Shown: positions 14,616-18,576 of the stretch, piece by piece
How the letters are laid out: the number at the start of each line of letters is the position of its first letter
Numbering within the stretch: the stretch's first letter is position 1
NCBI GenBank assembly: GCA_965371225.1
Contig: CBDUXP010000073.1
Location: 1 to 18,576 of the forward strand
DNA: 18,576 nucleotides
Direction: 5' to 3'
From: CBDUXP01 sp965371225 [NCBI: uncultured bacterium]
GTDB lineage: Bacteria; Abyssobacteria; SURF-5; CBDUXP01
Translations under genes and position numbers: made by a program
The notes under the pieces: model-generated
Told to the model about the DNA's origin: nothing
Seen by the model: only the letters and a program-made list of their open reading frames with translations
Databases searched by the model: none

Positions 14616-16406
14616 TTACCCGGCGCCCGGGCCGGCCAGCCGGTACACCGTGTTGCCCTCTCCCGCCAGGGCATAGGCACTCAGCGGTCCGGCGGCGTTC
14701 CCCGTGACATACCCAAACCAGCCTGCGTCGCGCAGCCGTCCGCGGAGGGCTCCCGCATACTGGGCGGCGATGTCCGCCCGCTGCACGTACGGCAGGGCGA
14801 AGCCGCGCACAGTCTGCGTGCCGTCCACCAGAAGAATGAGGGCCGGGGGCTGCGCCGCGGCACGGTCCCACGCCCACCCCACCACCCGGTGGCCCGTCGC
14901 CGTGCCCGCCAGAGTTGCGTCCGGCGGAATCGCGACGAGCCGTTCGAACCGGCCCACGCACCCGACCCGGGTCCCCGCCGGTGGCGCCGAGACCACGACG
15001 TAGGCCTCCTCCAACGGGCGCCCGAGGAGATGCGGCCAGTCCAACGAGAAGACGCCCAGACGATGGTTCCGGGCGAACGGCACGAACGCCGGCAGGACCT
15101 CCGGTTGAATCCACAAGAGACCGACTTGCTCGCGATCGTACACGCCGGTGATCAGCGGGAGCGTCGCCCGTTCGTATTCGCGGACCAGCAACCGTGCTCC
15201 CCGCCCGGCGCGGACGTGCGCGGGAAGTAGCCCGAACGCGATGGCGACGAGCACCGGTCCGATGATAGCCGCCAACGCCACGCGGCGCGCCCGCGGCCCG
15301 AGCCGGTTGGCCTCGGCGATGAGGAGGGACAGCACGCCGACCCAGAACAACAGGGCCGGCGTGGCGTAGCGGTCCGACACAATCCAGGAGAGCGGGCGCC
15401 AGAGGCGGCCGACGGTCGTGGCCAACCCGCTGGCCACCACGTAGGCCACCACCGCCAGATGGACGGCGGTGAAGCGGGTGAGGCGGCGGATGCTCCAGAA
15501 CGCGTTCACGCCGACCGCGAGCGCAAGCGCCACGCCGACGGTGCCCAGCACGCGCGTGGCCGGGATGGAGAGCCACGCAAAGGGCGTCCCCAGGTACAGC
15601 AGAAAAACGAGCGCGACCCGCCCCGGCGCCGCCAGGACCGCGCCAACATCCGTCCCGGGAAAACCCGCAGCCACCCGTGCTCCCACCACCACGGCCACGA
15701 TGCCGGCGAGAAAGAGGGTGGCGCGGGCGCGAAACCCGTAGGCGCACGACAGGCCCACGAGCACGGGCCAAATCAGGATGCCGTTCGCCAAGGAGAACGT
15801 GGAGACGATGCCGCACGCGACGCTGCCCACGAACCACCACCAGTTGCGCCGGCCGGTCGGCGCGCCCGAGTCCGCGAATGCCACCCAACAGACGATGCTG
15901 GCCACGGCCGGCGTGAACGCGAGCGTAAACGCGACCTGAAATCCCCAGTACAGGTTCTCGATTTGCACGGCCGCGCCGAGCAACATCAGCGCGACGCCCG
16001 CCAGGAACACGCGCAGTGGCCGCGGGAGGCCGTCCGCGCGTCCGGCCTCGCGCGCGATCGTGACGCAGGCGGCGCCCTGGAGCAGCACGTTCGCCGGGAC
16101 CAAGATGACGTTGGTCGCGTGGAACAGGAGCGCGTCCGCGAGGTACAGGAGTCGCGGGAAGACGATGCTGTGCTCGTTGTGAGGCTCCCACAGCGCGGCG
16201 AGTCCGGCCGTGCCGTCGTATATCTTGCGCAGCCACTCGAGCGCGATCCATTGATCCGAGTAGAGGAACGGTGAGTACGCTTGCGCGACGAAGTACACCG
16301 TGCTCAGGGGCACGGCGGCCGCCGCCGCCAGCCAGAGCCACCTGCCGAGGGACGCGAGCCGCGGGCCGGTCGCGCGCGGGTGTCCTACCGGGGGCGTCGG
16401 TTCCAT
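14616..16406 (-). CDS. GTC-D: polytopic GT-C-like protein with C-terminal beta-rich domain
   Basis: A 596-residue membrane protein with about eleven hydrophobic segments. The first loop after the first helix (about 22-42) has FLYSDQWIALEWL (47-59), with D51 as a candidate catalytic acid, and WEPHNEHSIVFPRLLYL (73-89), a pattern seen in uncharacterised bacterial GT-C proteins. It lacks the GxPYxD...GPY signature and the C-terminal module of GTC-A, B, C and E. Instead residues about 479-596 form a soluble domain (GCVGRFERLVAIPP, GHRVVGWAWDRAA, ALILLVDG, RADIAAQYAG, AGWFGYV), resembling a beta-sandwich-like domain found at the ends of other bacterial GT-C proteins. This suggests a different acceptor or donor from its neighbours. 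It follows GTC-E by 45 bases and is probably co-transcribed. The ATG at 16406 has only a weak GGCGGA before it. Convergent with Sulf2 across 57 bases that hold no clear terminator. Confidence 0.85.
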   Translation of the reverse strand: MEPTPPVGHPRATGPRLASLGRWLWLAAAAAVPLSTVYFVAQAYSPFLYSDQWIALEWLRKIYDGTAGLAALWEPHNEHSIVFPRLLYLADALLFHATNVILVPANVLLQGAACVTIAREAGRADGLPRPLRVFLAGVALMLLGAAVQIENLYWGFQVAFTLAFTPAVASIVCWVAFADSGAPTGRRNWWWFVGSVACGIVSTFSLANGILIWPVLVGLSCAYGFRARATLFLAGIVAVVVGARVAAGFPGTDVGAVLAAPGRVALVFLLYLGTPFAWLSIPATRVLGTVGVALALAVGVNAFWSIRRLTRFTAVHLAVVAYVVASGLATTVGRLWRPLSWIVSDRYATPALLFWVGVLSLLIAEANRLGPRARRVALAAIIGPVLVAIAFGLLPAHVRAGRGARLLVREYERATLPLITGVYDREQVGLLWIQPEVLPAFVPFARNHRLGVFSLDWPHLLGRPLEEAYVVVSAPPAGTRVGCVGRFERLVAIPPDATLAGTATGHRVVGWAWDRAAAQPPALILLVDGTQTVRGFALPYVQRADIAAQYAGALRGRLRDAGWFGYVTGNAAGPLSAYALAGEGNTVYRLAGPGAG

Positions 16407-16451
16407 GTCCGCCGCGCGGTGCGTCCCGGGTGCAGTTCCACGCGTGCGCCT

Positions 16452-18440
16452 CTACCGGCCTATCCCACGGCGGGGCACGTAGTACCGCGTCATGCCAATT
16501 TGGTGGATGAGCCGATACTCGGCTTCCAGCGTGTCGATGATGCGCGGAAATCCCTCGGCCAGGTAGCTCGGATGGTCCAGGATGCCCTGGGGATTGAAGC
16601 GGGCGAGCACCAGCGCCGGCGGAGATTCGTGCAGGTGGGACGCATACGTGCCATCCACGTGCGGCGCCGAGTAGCCCGGCTGGAAGTAGGTCACGTCGGC
16701 AATCGACCGCCGGTCCGCGAGGTACAGGTACAGGGCGTCGGGAAAGGCGAAGCACGGTTCCGTCGGCGGCAGCGCGGTCTGGAGGAACTGCACGTTCGCC
16801 GTCAGCTCGCGCACCGCCGCCGCCTCCTCCCACACCTGCCCCCGCGGCACGTCCAGCCAAGCCAGGTCGCGCCGCGCGAGGTCCCACGACCCGAGGGGGA
16901 GCGTCCACCACAAGTTCGCCGCCACCAGCAGATGCGCGGCCACCAGGGGCACCGCCGCCGCGGCCAGGGCCGGCCCCAACAGGGGCGAGTATGCCTTGCC
17001 GGTGCGCCACGCCTGGTGAGCCGCGACCACCCCGAAGACGATGAGGACGGCGGTCGCGCAATTCACGTGCACCCAGTCGGGTACGGGCGCGCCGTCCAGA
17101 AACGTGACACCCGCCAGGCACGCCAGCGGCACCAACCAGGGCGGGGAAGCGTCGGCGGTATCGGGCCGGCGCGCGTGGTGCACGCACCAGAGCAGGTACG
17201 CCGGCCCCGAGAGGCGGAGCCAAAAATGATCGGCCAGCTTGCTCGCGCCGAACGCCCCCGCGTGCACCATGCCCACGCCGAGTATCACGGCGCCCACCAC
17301 CAGCGCCGCACTGGTCAGACGCCAGCGCGTCCGGGGATCGGCCCGCGCGTGCACCACCCACCCGCCGAACAGGAGGAGCCAGCACGCGATGATCCCCGGC
17401 CGGGGTCGGGCGGGGGCGAAGAGTTCCATGTACTCCCACAACGGCGGCCGAAGCGCGGTGAACCACCGGCCGACCTGCACCGAGGCCGCGTACCGGAAGA
17501 ACATGTCGTGCACCCGAGTGGCGACGTCGCCACTGAGGGCGAAGGGCACGAGCCACACCAGGGTCGCCGCCACGATGCCCGCGACGCACCAGCCGGGTGC
17601 CGCCAACCACGCGCGCCAGGAGGCGGGCCCCGTGCCCCGGCGCCGCCAACTCTCCGTCCCCGCCAGCACGGCGGCGCCCAGGGCGGGCGGCGCGAAGGCG
17701 ATCCACGAAATAGCGGTGTTCTGCCACAACAGGAGGCCCGCGCTGGCCAGCAGCAACCCGGGAATGCCGACCGTGCCCACGAGATGACCGTGCCGCAGCG
17801 GGGGGTGGAGCAGCGCGGTGGCTCCGCCGACGATGCCGATCGCCGCGAGCGCGATGCAGGCGCTGGACCACCGGGTGCCGACCATCAGGCCGATCAGTAC
17901 CCCCGCCATAAACCACCGTCGCCCCGAGGCGCCCGCCGCGAGCGCCCACAGGACGGCGCCCGCGAACAGGAGCAGAAAGACGCTGGACATGTAGGCGCCG
18001 TACGGCGTGCCCGCCCGCACCGGCGGGGACACCAGCGTGATGGCCACCGCCGCCAGGCCCCAGCCCCGCCCGGCCAAGCGGGAAGTGAGCGCGTACGTCA
18101 CGACGCTGCGCAGCCACCCCAGCAGGGCCACGCCCCACTGCACCCCGCCGAGCGACACTCCGAAGAGTTTCATCATGCCCACGAAGTACGCCATCCAGTA
18201 CGGCCCGTAGTGAGACACGACCGGGGTATAGGCCCGCTCGCCGCCCGTCACGCGCGCGAGCGCATCCATGAGGTAGCTGGTGTCGAGGGCCGTGATTTCT
18301 TCGTTCAGGCTCCCGAGGGAATGATTGCGCACTGCCAGATGCACGACGAGCAGCAGGCCGCCGACAACCAGCAGGTGGACGGGAAGGCGTGGCGTCCGAT
18401 TCACGCGCGAAGCGGGTTGCACCGGGCCGGAGGATACCAC
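16452..18440 (-). CDS. GTC-E: polytopic GT-C-fold glycosyltransferase-like protein, paralogue of GTC-B
   Basis: A 662-residue membrane protein, the same length as GTC-B and alignable throughout. The first loop is LNEEITALD (45-53) with E48 and D53 as candidate acids, then YTPVVSHYGPYWMAYF (71-86) and FGVSLGGVQWG (93-103). Shared internal blocks include HPPLRHGHLVGTV (212-224) and ESWRRRGTGP (263-272). The C-terminal module (about 543-656) has RELTANVQFLQ, YFQPGY, PPALVLARFNPQG, FPRIIDTLEAEYR and RYYVP. PCFAF at 562-566 introduces a cysteine where GTC-B has PLFEF. Proposed role is as for GTC-B, on a related but probably different substrate. The start is GTG at 18440; no ATG precedes it in frame and a stop lies upstream. 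First gene of a leftward pair with GTC-D. Confidence 0.87.
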   Translation of the reverse strand: MVSSGPVQPASRVNRTPRLPVHLLVVGGLLLVVHLAVRNHSLGSLNEEITALDTSYLMDALARVTGGERAYTPVVSHYGPYWMAYFVGMMKLFGVSLGGVQWGVALLGWLRSVVTYALTSRLAGRGWGLAAVAITLVSPPVRAGTPYGAYMSSVFLLLFAGAVLWALAAGASGRRWFMAGVLIGLMVGTRWSSACIALAAIGIVGGATALLHPPLRHGHLVGTVGIPGLLLASAGLLLWQNTAISWIAFAPPALGAAVLAGTESWRRRGTGPASWRAWLAAPGWCVAGIVAATLVWLVPFALSGDVATRVHDMFFRYAASVQVGRWFTALRPPLWEYMELFAPARPRPGIIACWLLLFGGWVVHARADPRTRWRLTSAALVVGAVILGVGMVHAGAFGASKLADHFWLRLSGPAYLLWCVHHARRPDTADASPPWLVPLACLAGVTFLDGAPVPDWVHVNCATAVLIVFGVVAAHQAWRTGKAYSPLLGPALAAAAVPLVAAHLLVAANLWWTLPLGSWDLARRDLAWLDVPRGQVWEEAAAVRELTANVQFLQTALPPTEPCFAFPDALYLYLADRRSIADVTYFQPGYSAPHVDGTYASHLHESPPALVLARFNPQGILDHPSYLAEGFPRIIDTLEAEYRLIHQIGMTRYYVPRRGIGR

Positions 18441-18576
18441 GGGCGGTCCGGGATGCGGCGGCGGTTCCCGGCCCGACCTGAAACCACCCGAGCTGCACGC
18501 CCTGAGTCGAGTACAGTTCGCCGATGCCCGATCGCGACGTCGCCGCCACCTTCATCCGGTGGACGTGCATGCGGGC
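18441..18576. other. Right-edge intergenic sequence with possible rightward gene start
   Basis: These 136 bases lie upstream of GTC-E and run to the window edge. On the plus strand an ATG at 18524 opens a frame of 17 full codons (MPDRDVAATFIRWTCMR) to the edge, with TACAGT (18512-18517, four of six to a -10) six bases before it. This could be the start of a divergent gene with an almost leaderless transcript, but the evidence is thin. No clear promoter for GTC-E is seen. Confidence 0.25.

Noticed and set aside
14416-18570. A 1384-codon open frame on the minus strand spanning GTC-D, GTC-E and the end of Sulf2
   Set aside because: Its product is an Arg/Gly/Pro/Ala-rich low-complexity string without domains. 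It runs out of frame over two clear membrane-protein genes and is a by-product of few stops in GC-rich DNA.

Overview
This is a very GC-rich, densely coding stretch of bacterial chromosome (roughly 70 % G+C by eye, not computed). It has short intergenic gaps, frequent GTG starts, and no tRNA, rRNA, transposase, phage or CRISPR signal. Codon use and protein families suit a high-GC, probably diderm, soil- or groundwater-type bacterium such as Rokubacteria, Gemmatimonadota, a deltaproteobacterium or a similar lineage. No marker gene here settles the taxon.

Layout, left to right: a possible start of a leftward gene cut by the window edge (1-81, -); an unrecognised soluble protein (208-1314, -); a glutathione S-transferase-like protein (1484-2188, +); two translationally coupled polytopic GT-C-like glycosyltransferases, here called GTC-A (2191-4140, -) and GTC-B (4137-6125, -); an LtaS/sulfatase-fold membrane enzyme, Sulf1 (6291-8234, +); a SAM methyltransferase with a possible 16-residue leader ORF (8272-9072, -); a third GT-C protein, GTC-C (9214-11235, -); a membrane-anchored SGNH hydrolase (11243-12586, -); a second LtaS/sulfatase-fold enzyme, Sulf2 (12741-14558, +); a GT-C-like protein with a C-terminal beta-rich domain, GTC-D (14616-16406, -); GTC-E, a full-length paralogue of GTC-B (16452-18440, -); and a possible rightward gene start at the right edge. 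No gap exceeds 300 bases.

Read together, 1.5-18.4 kb looks like a cell-envelope glycan assembly or decoration locus built from repeated modules. Polytopic GT-C enzymes, which by family use lipid-linked sugars outside the membrane, sit beside two periplasmic phospho- or sulfo-group enzymes of the alkaline phosphatase superfamily, an SGNH esterase/acyltransferase candidate and a methyltransferase. The membrane genes occur as leftward pairs (GTC-B/GTC-A, SGNH/GTC-C, GTC-E/GTC-D). Each Sulf gene is transcribed divergently from a pair. The two Sulf promoters share a -10 hexamer followed directly by the 8-mer GCGGCGCC at almost the same distance from the start codon. The leftward genes facing them share a TAGAGT -10-like hexamer. 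No nucleotide-sugar synthesis gene, flippase, polymerase or cytoplasmic GT-A/GT-B transferase lies in the window, so substrate supply must be encoded elsewhere. The glycan, the transferred group and the acceptor cannot be named from sequence alone.
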